The translations under genes and the position numbers were made by a program. A stretch of DNA of 64,000 nucleotides from Coriaria nepalensis (Eukaryota > Streptophyta > Magnoliopsida > Cucurbitales > Coriariaceae), in assembly GCA_027186245.1 (NCBI GenBank), contig CP114481.1, forward strand, positions 43,555,501 through 43,619,500, read 5' to 3'. The notes under the pieces were generated by a model. It was not told where the DNA came from. It ran no database searches and worked only from the letters and a program-made list of their open reading frames with translations. Positions 1-12,939 of this stretch are shown here, one piece after another (positions within the stretch are counted from its first letter, which is position 1; each line of letters opens with the position of its first letter).

Positions 1-32
1 CGACTTGCTTTGAAACAAGATATTGACTTCAA

Positions 33-41
33 ATGACTCAT
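33..41. promoter_or_regulatory. ATGACTCAT element, one of several hundred (monomer positions 33-41)
   Basis: This 9-bp near-palindrome matches the consensus bound by AP-1/Gcn4-type bZIP factors (TGACTCA core). It recurs at the same place in most monomers across the window. It is lost where monomers read GAAAGGACTC, AAATAACTC or carry the 51-bp deletion. The match is visible; binding is only a possibility, because a 7-bp core in an AT-rich repeat can be fixed by chance and then copied. Confidence 0.35.
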
Positions 42-1136
42 TGAAATGATTTTAAGGTTAAACTAATGCACACTTTCATTGCATTGATCATTTGCAAGTA
101 ATGCACAAAACTTGTGTTTGTAGTGCAAAAATAGAATTCGTTCGAATTGCTTTGCAATAAGATATTGACTTGAAATGACTCATTGAAATGATTTTAAGGT
201 TAAACGAACGCACACTTTCATTGCATTGATAATTTGCAAGTTAGGCCCAAAACTTGCGTTTGAAGTGCGAAAATGGAATTCGTTCGACTTGCTTTGAAAT
301 AAGATATTGACTTGAAATGACTCATTGAAATGATTTTAAGGTCAAACGAATGCACACCTTCCTTGCATTGATCAATTGCAAGTTATGCACAAAACATGCG
401 TTTGAAGTGCGAAAGTAGAATTCGTTCGACTTGCTTTGGAATAAGATATTGACTTGAAATGACTCATTGAAATGATTTTAAGGTTAAACGAATGCACATC
501 TTTCGTTGCATTGATCATTTGCAAGTTTTGCACAAAACTTGTGTTTGTAGTGCAAAAATAAAATGCAGTCGACTTGCTTTGAAAAAAGATATTGAGTTGA
601 AATGACTCATTGAAATAATTTTAAGGTTAAACGAATGCACACTTTCCTTGCATTGATCATTTGCAAGTTATGCACAAAACTTGTGTTTGTAGTGCAAAAA
701 TAGAATGCGTTTGACTTGCTTTGAAATAAGTTATTGAGTTGAAATGACTCATTGAAATGATTTTAAGGTTAAACGAATGCACACTTTCCTTGCATTGATA
801 ATTTGGAAGTTATGCATAAAAATTGTGTTTGTAGTGCAAAAATAGAATTCGTTCGACTTGCTTTGGAATAAGATATAGACTTCAAATGACTCATTGAAAT
901 GATTTTAAGGTTAAACGAATGCACACTTTCATTGCATTGATCAATTGCAAGTTATGACAAAACTCGCGTTTGAAGTGCGAAAATAGAATTCGTTCGACTT
1001 GCTTTGGAATAAGATATTGCCTTGAAATGACTCATTGAAATGATTTTAAGGTTAAAAGAATGCACACTTTCCTTGCATTGGTCATTTGCAAGTTATGCAC
1101 AAAACTTGTGTTTGAAGTGTGAAAATAGAATTTGTT

Positions 1137-1227
1137 CGACTTGCTTTGAAATATGATATTTCCTTACATTGGTCATTTGCAAGTTATGCACAAAATTTGT
1201 GTTTGTAGTGCAAAAATAGAATTCGTT
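1137..1227 (+). repeat. Truncated 91-bp monomer (51-bp internal deletion)
   Basis: Monomer positions 1-22 are joined directly to position 74 (ATGATA then TTTCCTTACATTGG), so 23-73, including the ATGACTCAT element, are missing. The same truncation is at 6601-6691 and 7970-8060. Confidence 0.9.
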
Positions 1228-1653
1228 CGACTTGCTTTGAGATAAGATATTGACTGAAAATGACTCATTGAAATGATTTTAAGGTTAAACGAATGCACGC
1301 TTTCCTTGCATTGATCATTTGCGAGTTATGCACAAAACTTGTGTTTGTAGTGCGAAAATAGAATTCGTTCGACTTGCTTTGAAATAAGATATTGACTGAA
1401 AATCACTCACTGAAATGATTTTAAGGTTAAACGAATGCACACTTTCCTTGCATTGATCATTTGCAAGTTACGCTCAAAACTTGTGTTTGTAGTGCGAAAA
1501 TAGAATTCGTTCGACTTGGTTTGAAATAAGATTTTGACTTAAAATGACTCATTGAAATGATTTTAAGGTTAATAGAATGCACACATTCCTTGCATTGATG
1601 ATTTGGAAGTTATGCGCAAAACTTGTGTTTGTAGTGCAAAAATAGAATTCGTT

Positions 1654-1795
1654 CGACTTGCTTTGAAATAAGATATTGACTTAAAATGACTCATTGAAAT
1701 GATTTTAAGGTTAAACGAATGCACACTTTCCTTGCATTGATCATTTGCAAGTTACGCACAAAACTTGCGTTTGTAGTGCAAAAATAGAATTCCTT
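1654..1795 (+). repeat. Example monomer, class with AAGATATTGACTT
   Basis: A 142-bp monomer typical of the left domain: CGACTTGCTTTG start, AAGATATTGACTT, intact ATGACTCAT, TGATCA and an EcoRI-type end (here GAATTCCTT). This class is common before about 9.3 kb and rare later. Confidence 0.85.
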
Positions 1796-2926
1796 CGACT
1801 TGCTTTGAAATAAGATATTGAATTAGAATGACTAATTGAAATGATTTTAAGGTTAATAGAATGCACCCTTCCCTTGGATTGATCATTTGGAAGTTATGCG
1901 CAAAACTTGTGTTTGTAGTGCAAAAATAGAATTCGTTCGCTTTGGAATAAGATATTGACTTGGAATGAGTAATTGAAATGATTTTAAGGTCAAACAAATG
2001 CACACTTTCCTTGGATTGATCATTTGCAAGTTGTGCACAAAACTTGTGTTTGAAGTGCAAAAATAGAATTCGTTCGACTTGCTTACGAATAAGATAATGA
2101 CTTGAAATGACTCATCGAAATGATTTTAAGGTTAAACGAATGCACACTTTCCTTGCATTGATCATTTGCAAGTTATGCACAAAACTTCTGTTTGTAGTGC
2201 GAAAATAGAATTCGTTCGACTTGCTTTGAAATAAGATATTGACTTAAAATGACTCATTGAAATGATTTTAAGGTTGATAGAATGCACACATTCCTTGCAT
2301 TGATCATTTGGAAGTTATGCGCAAAACTTGTGTTTGTAGTGCGAAAATAGATTTCGTTCGACTTGCTTTGAAATAAGATATTGACTTGAAATGACTCACT
2401 GAAATGATTTTAAGGTTAAACTAATGCACACTTTCCTTCCATTAATCATTTGCAAGTTATACACAAAAGTTGTGTTCGTAGTGCAAAAATAGAATTTGTT
2501 CGACTTGCTTTGAAATAAGTTATTGACTTGAAATGACTCATTGTAATGATTTTAAGGTTAAACGAATGGACACTTTCCTTGCAATGATCATTCGCAAGTT
2601 ATGCACAAAACTTGAGTTTGTAGTGCAAAAATAGAATGCGTTCGACTTGCTTTGAAATAAGTTATTGACTTGAAATGACTCATTGAAATGATTTTAGGGT
2701 TAAACGAATGCACACTTTCCTTGCATTGATCATTTGCAGGTTATGCACAAAACTTGTGTTTGTAGTGCAAAAAAAGAATGTGTTCGACTTGCTTTGAAAT
2801 AAGTTTTTGAGTTGAAATGACTCATTGAAATGATATTAAGGTTAAACGAATGCACACTTTCCTTGCATTGATCATTTGCAAGTTGTGCACAAAAGTTGTG
2901 TTTGTAGTGAAAAAATAGAATTCGTT

Positions 2927-3068
2927 CGAATTGCTTTGAAAGAATATATTGAGTTGAAATGACTCATTGAAATGATTTTAAGGTTAAACGAATACACACT
3001 TTCCTTGCATTGATCATTTGCAAGTTGTGCACAAAAGTTGTGTTTGTAGTGAAAAAATAGAATTCGTT
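2927..3068 (+). repeat. Example monomer, class with GAATATATTGAG
   Basis: A 142-bp monomer starting CGAATTGCTTTGAAAG, then GAATATATTGAGTTG. It is preceded by the linked variants ACAAAAGTTGTG and GTGAAAAAATAG at the end of the upstream monomer. Confidence 0.85.
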
Positions 3069-5197
3069 CGAATTGCTTTGAAAGAATATATTGAGTTGAA
3101 ATGACTCATTGAAATGATTTTAAGGTTAAACGAATGGACACTTTCCTTGCATTAATCATTTGCAAGTTAGGCACAAAACTTGTGCTTGTAGTGCAAAAAT
3201 TGAATTCGTTCGACTTGCTTTGAAATAAGTTATTGACTTGAAATGACTCATTGAAATGATTTTAAGGTTAAACGAATGCATACTTTCCTTGCACTGATCA
3301 TTTGCAAGTTATGCACAAAACTTGTGTTTGTAGTGCAAAAATAGAATGCGTTCGACTTGCTTTGAAATAAGTTATTGAGTTGAAATGACTCATTGAAATG
3401 ATTTTAAGGTTAAACGAATGGACACTTTCCTTGCATTGATCAATTGCAAGTTGTGCACAAAAGTTGTGTTTGTAGTGAAAAAATAGAATTCGTTCGAATT
3501 GCTTTGAAAGAATATATTGAGTTGAAATGACTCATTGAAATGATTTTAACGTTAAACGAATGCACACTTTCCTTGCATTGATCATTTGCAAGTTAGGCAC
3601 AAAAATTGTGTTTGTAGTGCAAAAATAGAATTCGTTCGATTTGCTTTGAAATAAGTTATTGACTTGAAATAACTCATTGAAATGATTTTAAGCTTAAACG
3701 AATGCACACTTTCCTTGCATTGATCATTTGCAAGTTATGCACAAAACTTGTGTTTGTAGTGCAAAAATAGAATTCGTTCGAATTGCTTTGAAAGAATATA
3801 TTGAGTTGAAATAACTCATTGAAATGATTTTAAGGTTAAACGAATGCACACTTTCCTTGCATTGATCATTTGCAAGTTATGCACAAAACTTGTGTTTGTA
3901 GTGCAAAAATAAATTCGTTCGACTTGCTTTGAAATAAGTTATTGACTTGAAATGACTCATTGAAATGATTTTAACGTTAAACGAATGGACACTTTCCTTG
4001 CATTGATCATTTGCAAGTTGTGCACAAAAGTTGTGTTTGTAGTGAAAAAATAGAATTCGTTCGAATTGCTTTGAAAGAATATATTGAGTTGAAATGACTC
4101 ATTGAAATGATTTTAATGTTAAACGAATGCACACTTTCCTTGCATTGATCATTTGCAAGTTATGCACAAAAATTGTGTTTGTAGTGCAAAAATAGAATTC
4201 GTTCGACTTGCTTTGAAATAAGTTATTGACTTGAAATGACTCATTGAAATGATTTTAAGGTTAAACGAATGGACACTTTCCTTGCATTAATCATTTGCAA
4301 GTTATGCACAAAAGTTGTGTTCATAGTGCAAAAATAGAATTTGTTCGACTTGCTTTGAAATAAGTTATTGACTTGAAATGACTCATTGAAATGATTTTAA
4401 GGTTAAACGAATGCACACTTTCCTTGCATTGATCATTTGGAAGTTGTGCACAAAATTTGTGTTTGCAGTGAAAAAATAGAATTCGTTCGAATTGCTTTGA
4501 AAGAATATATTGAGTTGAAATGACTCATTGAAATGATTTTAAGGTTAAACGAATGGACAGTTTCCTTGCATTAATCATTTGCAAGTTATGCACAAAAATT
4601 GTGTTCGTAGTGCAAAAGTAGAATTTGTTCGACTTGCTTTGAAATAAGTTATTGACTTGAAATGACTCATTGAAATGATTTTAACGTTAAACGAATGCAC
4701 ACTTTCCTTGCATTGATCATTTGCAAGTTATGCACAAAACTTGTGTTTGTAGTGCAAAAATAGAATTCGTTCGAATTGCTTTAAAATAAGTTATTGACTT
4801 GAAATGACTAATTGAAATGATTTTAAGGTTAAACGAATGCACACTTTCATTGCATTGATCATTTGCAAGTTATACCCAAAACTTGCGTTTGAAGTGCGAA
4901 AATAGAATTCGTTCGACTTGCTTTGAAATAAGATATTGACTTGAAATGACTCATTGAAATGATTTTAAGGTTAAATGAATGCACACTTTCATTGCATTGA
5001 TCAATTGCAAGTTATGCACGAAACTTGCGTTTGAACTGTGAAAATAGAATTCGTTCGACTTGCTTTGAAATAAGATATTGACTTGAAATGACTCATTGAA
5101 ATGATTTTAAGGTTAATAGAATGCACACTTTCCTTGCATTGATCATTTGCAAGTTATGCACAAAACTTGTGTTTCAAGTGCGGAAATAGAATTCGTT

Positions 5198-5331
5198 CGA
5201 CTTGCCTTGATATAAGATATTGACTTGAAATTGCTCATCGAAATCATTTTAATAATGCACACTTTCGTTGCATTGATCATTTGCAAGTTATGCACAAAAC
5301 TTGTGTTTGTAGTGCGAAAATAGAATTCGTT
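5198..5331 (+). repeat. 134-bp monomer with 8-bp deletion
   Basis: After TTTTAA the monomer reads TAATGCAC instead of GGTTAAACGAATGCAC, a loss of 8 bp. A sibling is at 5758-5891 (TCATGCAC). Both also share a TATAAGATATTGACTTGAAA start with altered bases around the ATGACTCAT element, so they descend from one variant monomer. Confidence 0.85.
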
Positions 5332-5757
5332 CGACTTGCTTTGAAATAAGATATTGACTTAAAATGACTCATTGAAATGATTTTAAGGTTAAACGAATGC
5401 ACACTTTCCGTGCATTGATCATTTGCAAGTTATGCACCGAACTTGTGTTTGTAGTGCGAAAATAGAATTCGTTCGACTTGCTTTGAAATAAGATATTGAC
5501 TTAAAATGACTCATTGAAATGATTTTAAGGTTAATAGAATGCACACTTTCCCTGCATTGATCATTTGCTAGTTATGCACAAAACTTGTGTTTGTAGTGCG
5601 AAAATAGAATTCGTTCGACTTGCTTTGAAATAAGATATTGACTTGAAATGATTGATTGAAATGATTTTAATGTTGAACTAATGCACACTTTCCTTGCATT
5701 GATCATTTGAAAGTTATGCACAAAACTTGTGTTTGAAGTGCGAAAATAGAATTCGTT

Positions 5758-5891
5758 CGACTTACTTTGATATAAGATATTGACTTGAAATTTCTTATTG
5801 AAATGATTTTAATCATGCACACTTTCCTTGCATTGGTCATTTGCAAGTTATGCAGAAAACTTGTGTTTGAAGTGTGAAAATAGAATTCATT
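5758..5891 (+). repeat. 134-bp monomer, sibling of the one at 5198
   Basis: Same 8-bp deletion after TTTTAA, here followed by TCATGCAC. The bZIP-like core is degraded (TTTCTTATT). Confidence 0.85.
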
Positions 5892-6459
5892 CGAATTGCT
5901 TTGGAATAAGATAATGACTTGAAATGACTCATTGAAACGATTTTAAGGTTAAACGAATGCACGCTTTCCTTGCATTGATCATTTGCAAGTTATCACAAAA
6001 CTTGTGTTTGTAGTGCGAAAATAGAATTCGTTCGAGTTGTTTCGAAATAAGATATTGACTTAAAATGACTCATTGAAATGATTTTAAGGTTAATAGAATG
6101 CAGACTTTCCTTGCATTGATCATTTGCAAGTTATGCGCAAAACTTATGTTTGTAGTGCAAAAATAGAATTCGTTCGACTTGCTTTGAAATAAGATATTGA
6201 CTTCAAATGACTCATTGAAATGATTTTATGGTTAAACGAATGCACACTTTCCTTGCATTGATCATTTGCAAGTTATGCACAAAACTTGTGTTTGTAGTTC
6301 GAAAATAGAATTCGTTCGACTTGCTTTGAAATAAGATATTGACTTCAAATGACTCATTGAAATGATTTGAAGGTTCGTAGAATGCACACATTCCTTGCAT
6401 TGATCATTTGGAAGTTATGCGCAAAACTTGTGTTTGTAGTGCAAAAATAGAATTCGTTC

Positions 6460-6833
6460 GACTTCCTTTGAAATAAGATATTGCCTTGAAATGACTCATT
6501 GAAATGATTTTATGGTTAAAAGAATGCACACTTTCCTTGCATTGGTCATTTGCAAGTTATGCACAAAACTTGTGTTTGAAGTGTGAAAATAGAATTCGTT
6601 CGACTTGCTTTGAAATATGATATTTCCTTACATTGGTCATTTGCAAGTTATGCACAAAATTTGTGTTTGTAGTGCAAAAATAGAATTCGTTCGACTTGCT
6701 TTGAAATAAGATATTGACTGAAAATGACTCATTGAAATGATTTTAAGGTTAAACGAATGCACACTTTCCTTGCATTGATCATTTGCAAGTTATGCACAAA
6801 ACTTGTGTTTGTAGTGCGAAAATAGAATTCGTT
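6460..6833 (+). repeat. Older diverged copy of the 1000-1370 segment, with the 91-bp monomer
   Basis: The order of variants (GATATTGCCTTG, AAAAGAATGCAC, TTGGTCATTTG, GTGTGAAAATAG, then the 91-bp truncated monomer at 6601-6691) repeats what is seen at about 996-1370, at an offset of 5464 bp, but with scattered substitutions. This duplication is older than the 6833-bp one. Confidence 0.8.
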
Positions 6834-9800
6834 CGACTTGCTTTGAAACAAGATATTGACTTCAAATGACTCATTGAAATGATTTTAAGGTTAAACTAAT
6901 GCACACTTTCATTGCATTGATCATTTGCAAGTAATGCACAAAACTTGTGTTTGTAGTGCAAAAATAGAATTCGTTCGAATTGCTTTGCAATAAGATATTG
7001 ACTTGAAATGACTCATTGAAATGATTTTAAGGTTAAACGAACGCACACTTTCATTGCATTGATAATTTGCAAGTTAGGCCCAAAACTTGCGTTTGAAGTG
7101 CGAAAATGGAATTCGTTCGACTTGCTTTGAAATAAGATATTGACTTGAAATGACTCATTGAAATGATTTTAAGGTCAAACGAATGCACACCTTCCTTGCA
7201 TTGATCAATTGCAAGTTATGCACAAAACATGCGTTTGAAGTGCGAAAGTAGAATTCGTTCGACTTGCTTTGGAATAAGATATTGACTTGAAATGACTCAT
7301 TGAAATGATTTTAAGGTTAAACGAATGCACATCTTTCGTTGCATTGATCATTTGCAAGTTTTGCACAAAACTTGTGTTTGTAGTGCAAAAATAAAATGCA
7401 GTCGACTTGCTTTGAAAAAAGATATTGAGTTGAAATGACTCATTGAAATAATTTTAAGGTTAAACGAATGCACACTTTCCTTGCATTGATCATTTGCAAG
7501 TTATGCACAAAACTTGTGTTTGTAGTGCAAAAATAGAATGCGTTTGACTTGCTTTGAAATAAGTTATTGAGTTGAAATGACTCATTGAAATGATTTTAAG
7601 GTTAAACGAATGCACACTTTCCTTGCATTGATAATTTGGAAGTTATGCATAAAAATTGTGTTTGTAGTGCAAAAATAGAATTCGTTCGACTTGCTTTGGA
7701 ATAAGATATAGACTTCAAATGACTCATTGAAATGATTTTAAGGTTAAACGAATGCACACTTTCATTGCATTGATCAATTGCAAGTTATGACAAAACTCGC
7801 GTTTGAAGTGCGAAAATAGAATTCGTTCGACTTGCTTTGGAATAAGATATTGCCTTGAAATGACTCATTGAAATGATTTTAAGGTTAAAAGAATGCACAC
7901 TTTCCTTGCATTGGTCATTTGCAAGTTATGCACAAAACTTGTGTTTGAAGTGTGAAAATAGAATTTGTTCGACTTGCTTTGAAATATGATATTTCCTTAC
8001 ATTGGTCATTTGCAAGTTATGCACAAAATTTGTGTTTGTAGTGCAAAAATAGAATTCGTTCGACTTGCTTTGAGATAAGATATTGACTGAAAATGACTCA
8101 TTGAAATGATTTTAAGGTTAAACGAATGCACGCTTTCCTTGCATTGATCATTTGCGAGTTATGCACAAAACTTGTGTTTGTAGTGCGAAAATAGAATTCG
8201 TTCGACTTGCTTTGAAATAAGATATTGACTGAAAATCACTCACTGAAATGATTTTAAGGTTAAACGAATGCACACTTTCCTTGCATTGATCATTTGCAAG
8301 TTACGCTCAAAACTTGTGTTTGTAGTGCGAAAATAGAATTCGTTCGACTTGGTTTGAAATAAGATTTTGACTTAAAATGACTCATTGAAATGATTTTAAG
8401 GTTAATAGAATGCACACATTCCTTGCATTGATGATTTGGAAGTTATGCGCAAAACTTGTGTTTGTAGTGCAAAAATAGAATTCGTTCGACTTGCTTTGAA
8501 ATAAGATATTGACTTAAAATGACTCATTGAAATGATTTTAAGGTTAAACGAATGCACACTTTCCTTGCATTGATCATTTGCAAGTTACGCACAAAACTTG
8601 CGTTTGTAGTGCAAAAATAGAATTCCTTCGACTTGCTTTGAAATAAGATATTGAATTAGAATGACTAATTGAAATGATTTTAAGGTTAATAGAATGCACC
8701 CTTCCCTTGGATTGATCATTTGGAAGTTATGCGCAAAACTTGTGTTTGTAGTGCAAAAATAGAATTCGTTCGCTTTGGAATAAGATATTGACTTGGAATG
8801 AGTAATTGAAATGATTTTAAGGTCAAACAAATGCACACTTTCCTTGGATTGATCATTTGCAAGTTGTGCACAAAACTTGTGTTTGAAGTGCAAAAATAGA
8901 ATTCGTTCGACTTGCTTACGAATAAGATAATGACTTGAAATGACTCATCGAAATGATTTTAAGGTTAAACGAATGCACACTTTCCTTGCATTGATCATTT
9001 GCAAGTTATGCACAAAACTTCTGTTTGTAGTGCGAAAATAGAATTCGTTCGACTTGCTTTGAAATAAGATATTGACTTAAAATGACTCATTGAAATGATT
9101 TTAAGGTTGATAGAATGCACACATTCCTTGCATTGATCATTTGGAAGTTATGCGCAAAACTTGTGTTTGTAGTGCGAAAATAGATTTCGTTCGACTTGCT
9201 TTGAAATAAGATATTGACTTGAAATGACTCACTGAAATGATTTTAAGGTTAAACTAATGCACACTTTCCTTCCATTAATCATTTGCAAGTTATACACAAA
9301 AGTTGTGTTCGTAGTGCAAAAATAGAATTTGTTCGACTTGCTTTGAAATAAGTTATTGACTTGAAATGACTCATTGTAATGATTTTAAGGTTAAACGAAT
9401 GGACACTTTCCTTGCAATGATCATTCGCAAGTTATGCACAAAACTTGAGTTTGTAGTGCAAAAATAGAATGCGTTCGACTTGCTTTGAAATAAGTTATTG
9501 ACTTGAAATGACTCATTGAAATGATTTTAGGGTTAAACGAATGCACACTTTCCTTGCATTGATCATTTGCAGGTTATGCACAAAACTTGTGTTTGTAGTG
9601 CAAAAAAAGAATGTGTTCGACTTGCTTTGAAATAAGTTTTTGAGTTGAAATGACTCATTGAAATGATATTAAGGTTAAACGAATGCACACTTTCCTTGCA
9701 TTGATCATTTGCAAGTTGTGCACAAAAGTTGTGTTTGTAGTGAAAAAATAGAATTCGTTCGAATTGCTTTGAAAGAATATATTGAGTTGAAATGACTCAT

Positions 9801-11516
9801 TGAAATGATTTTAAGGTTAAACGAATACACACTTTCCTTGCATTGATCATTTGCAAGTTGTGCACAAAAGTTGTGTTTGTAGTGAAAAAATAGAATTCGT
9901 TCGAATTGCTTTGAAAGAATATATTGAGTTGAAATGACTCATTGAAATGATTTTAAGGTTAAACGAATGGACACTTTCCTTGCATTAATCATTTGCAAGT
10001 TAGGCACAAAACTTGTGCTTGTAGTGCAAAAATTGAATTCGTTCGACTTGCTTTGAAATAAGTTATTGACTTGAAATGACTCATTGAAATGATTTTAAGG
10101 TTAAACGAATGCATACTTTCCTTGCACTGATCATTTGCAAGTTATGCACAAAACTTGTGTTTGTAGTGCAAAAATAGAATGCGTTCGACTTGCTTTGAAA
10201 TAAGTTATTGAGTTGAAATGACTCATTGAAATGATTTTAAGGTTAAACGAATGGACACTTTCCTTGCATTGATCAATTGCAAGTTGTGCACAAAAGTTGT
10301 GTTTGTAGTGAAAAAATAGAATTCGTTCGAATTGCTTTGAAAGAATATATTGAGTTGAAATGACTCATTGAAATGATTTTAACGTTAAACGAATGCACAC
10401 TTTCCTTGCATTGATCATTTGCAAGTTAGGCACAAAAATTGTGTTTGTAGTGCAAAAATAGAATTCGTTCGATTTGCTTTGAAATAAGTTATTGACTTGA
10501 AATAACTCATTGAAATGATTTTAAGCTTAAACGAATGCACACTTTCCTTGCATTGATCATTTGCAAGTTATGCACAAAACTTGTGTTTGTAGTGCAAAAA
10601 TAGAATTCGTTCGAATTGCTTTGAAAGAATATATTGAGTTGAAATAACTCATTGAAATGATTTTAAGGTTAAACGAATGCACACTTTCCTTGCATTGATC
10701 ATTTGCAAGTTATGCACAAAACTTGTGTTTGTAGTGCAAAAATAAATTCGTTCGACTTGCTTTGAAATAAGTTATTGACTTGAAATGACTCATTGAAATG
10801 ATTTTAACGTTAAACGAATGGACACTTTCCTTGCATTGATCATTTGCAAGTTGTGCACAAAAGTTGTGTTTGTAGTGAAAAAATAGAATTCGTTCGAATT
10901 GCTTTGAAAGAATATATTGAGTTGAAATGACTCATTGAAATGATTTTAATGTTAAACGAATGCACACTTTCCTTGCATTGATCATTTGCAAGTTATGCAC
11001 AAAAATTGTGTTTGTAGTGCAAAAATAGAATTCGTTCGACTTGCTTTGAAATAAGTTATTGACTTGAAATGACTCATTGAAATGATTTTAAGGTTAAACG
11101 AATGGACACTTTCCTTGCATTAATCATTTGCAAGTTATGCACAAAAGTTGTGTTCATAGTGCAAAAATAGAATTTGTTCGACTTGCTTTGAAATAAGTTA
11201 TTGACTTGAAATGACTCATTGAAATGATTTTAAGGTTAAACGAATGCACACTTTCCTTGCATTGATCATTTGGAAGTTGTGCACAAAATTTGTGTTTGCA
11301 GTGAAAAAATAGAATTCGTTCGAATTGCTTTGAAAGAATATATTGAGTTGAAATGACTCATTGAAATGATTTTAAGGTTAAACGAATGGACAGTTTCCTT
11401 GCATTAATCATTTGCAAGTTATGCACAAAAATTGTGTTCGTAGTGCAAAAGTAGAATTTGTTCGACTTGCTTTGAAATAAGTTATTGACTTGAAATGACT
11501 CATTGAAATGATTTTA
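6834..11516 (+). repeat. 49-monomer unit, partial copy 2
   Basis: Direct duplicate of 1-4683 at an offset of 6833 bp. Every segment I aligned by eye is identical, including the 91-bp truncated monomer (now 7970-8060), the 137-bp monomer and all 1-bp indels. The match ends abruptly: position 11517 is G where 4684 is C, and the arrays then follow different monomer orders. This is what a recent unequal exchange with a breakpoint near 11516 would leave; an assembly path error would look the same. Confidence 0.9.
7970..8060 (+). repeat. Truncated 91-bp monomer (copy of 1137-1227)
   Basis: Third instance of the 51-bp deletion monomer, carried along in the 6833-bp duplication. Confidence 0.9.
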
Positions 11517-12030
11517 AGGTTAAACGAATGGACACTTTCCTTGCATTGATCATTTGCAAGTTGTGCACAAAAGTTGTGTTTGTAGTGAAAAAATAGAATT
11601 CGTTCGAATTGCTTTGAAAGAATATATTGAGTTGAAAGGACTCATTGAAATGATTTTAACGTTAAACGAATGCACACTTTCCTTGCCTGGATCATTTGCA
11701 AGTTAGGCACAAAACTTGTGTTTGTAGTGCAAAAATAGAATGCGTTCGACTTGCTTTGAAATAAGTTATTGACTTGAAATGACTCATTGAAATGATTTTA
11801 AGGTTAAACGAATGCACACTTTCCTTGCATTGATCATTTGCAAGTTGTGCACAAAAGTTGTGTTTGTAGTGAAAAAATAGAATTCGTTCGAATTGCTTTG
11901 AAAGAATATATTGAGTTGAAATGACTCATTGAAATGGTTTTAACGTTAAACGAATGCACACTTTCCTTGCATTGATCATTTGCAAGTTAGGCACAAAACT
12001 TGTGTTTGTAGTGCAAAAATAGAATTCGTT
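11517..12030 (+). repeat. Monomers right of the duplication breakpoint
   Basis: Ordinary 142-bp monomers alternating AAGTTATTGAC and GAATATATTGAG classes. The part from about 11813 onwards recurs at 14625-15170 (offset 2812 bp). The monomers up to about 11633 also belong to a segment starting at 11179 that recurs at 13849-14303 (offset 2670 bp). Confidence 0.8.
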
Positions 12031-12939
12031 CGACTTGCTTTGAAATAAGTTATTGACTTGAAATGACTTATTAAAATGATTTTAAGGTTAAACGAATGCA
12101 TACTTTCCTTGCACTGATCATTTGCAAGTTATGCACAAAACTTGTGTTTGTAGTGCGAAAATAGAATGCGTTCGACTTGCTTTGAAATAAGTTATTGAGT
12201 TGAAATGACTCATTGAAATGATTTTAAGGTTAAACGAATTGCTTTGAAAGAATATGTTGAAATGACTCATTGAAATGATTTTAAGGTTAAACGAACGGAC
12301 ACTTTCCTTGCCTTGATCATTTGCAAGTTAGGCACAAAACTTGTGTTTGTAGTGCGAAAATAGAATGCGTTCGACTTGCTTTGAAATAAGTTATTTACTT
12401 GAAATGACTCATTGAAATGATTTTAAGGTTAAACGAATGCATACTTTCCTTGCACTGATCATTTGCAAGTTATGCACAAAACTTGTGTTTGTAGTGCAAA
12501 AATAGAATGCGTTCGACTTGCTTTGAAATAAGTTATTGAGTTGAAAAGACTCATTGAAATGATTTTAAGGTTAAACGAATGCACACTTTCCTTGCATTGA
12601 TCATTTGCAAGTTGTGCACAAAAGTTGTGTTTGTAGTGAAAAAATAGAATTCGTTCGAATTGCTTTGAAAGAATATATTGAGTTGAAATGACTCATTGAA
12701 ATGATTTTAACGTTAAACGAATGCACACTTTCCTTGCATTGATCATTTGCAAGTTATGCACAAAACTTCTGTTTGTAGTGCAAAAATAGAATTTGTTCGA
12801 CTTGCTTTGAAATAAGTTATTGACCTGAAATGACTCATTGAAATGATTTTAAGGATAAACGAATGGACACTTTCCTTGCATTAATCATTTGCAAGTTATG
12901 CACAAAAGTTCTGTTCGTAGTGCAAAAATAGAATTTGTT
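12031..12939 (+). repeat. 909-bp tandem duplication, copy 1
   Basis: Seven monomers: five of 142 bp, one 62-bp remnant (12173-12234) and one of 137 bp (12235-12371), adding to 909 bp. Markers shared with the next copy are CATACTTTCCTTGCACTG, the 62-bp remnant, TTATTTACTTG and ACAAAACTTCTG. A few substitutions separate the copies, so this event is older than the 6833-bp duplication. Confidence 0.85.
12173..12234 (+). repeat. 62-bp monomer remnant (80-bp deletion)
   Basis: Monomer positions 1-62 are followed directly by the start of the next monomer. The joint lies where AACGAATG (positions 61-68) and the TCGAATTG of the next monomer start share CGAAT, so the deletion probably arose by recombination at that 5-bp microhomology. 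Repeats of the same joint are at 13082-13143 and 14985-15046. Confidence 0.9.

Larger units (their letters stand above)
1..6833 (+). repeat. 49-monomer higher-order unit, copy 1
   Basis: I counted 49 monomer starts between 1 and 6834. Most are 142 bp. The exceptions are two 91-bp monomers (1137, 6601), two 134-bp (5198, 5758), one 137-bp (1938), three 141-bp and one 143-bp, which together give exactly 6833 bp. The unit has an internal layout: monomers at about 1-2400 and 4900-6833 mostly read AAGATATTGACTT after the cgacttgcttt start, often with GTGCGAAAATAG near the end, while 2500-4850 mostly read AAGTTATTGA or GAATATATTGAG. Positions 1-4683 recur at 6834-11516; positions 4684-6833 have no full second copy in the window. 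The left edge of the unit is set by the window, so its true boundary is unknown. Confidence 0.85.

Noticed and set aside
1137..1227. Insertion of foreign sequence at the ATATGATATTTCC joint
   Set aside because: Both sides align to the monomer consensus with a simple 51-bp gap; nothing is inserted.
1752..2060. 102-codon minus-strand open frame, identical at 8585-8893
   Set aside because: It lies wholly in satellite monomers and its second occurrence is explained by the 6833-bp duplication. The protein is the monomer read in successive frames; there is no start context, domain or codon signature.
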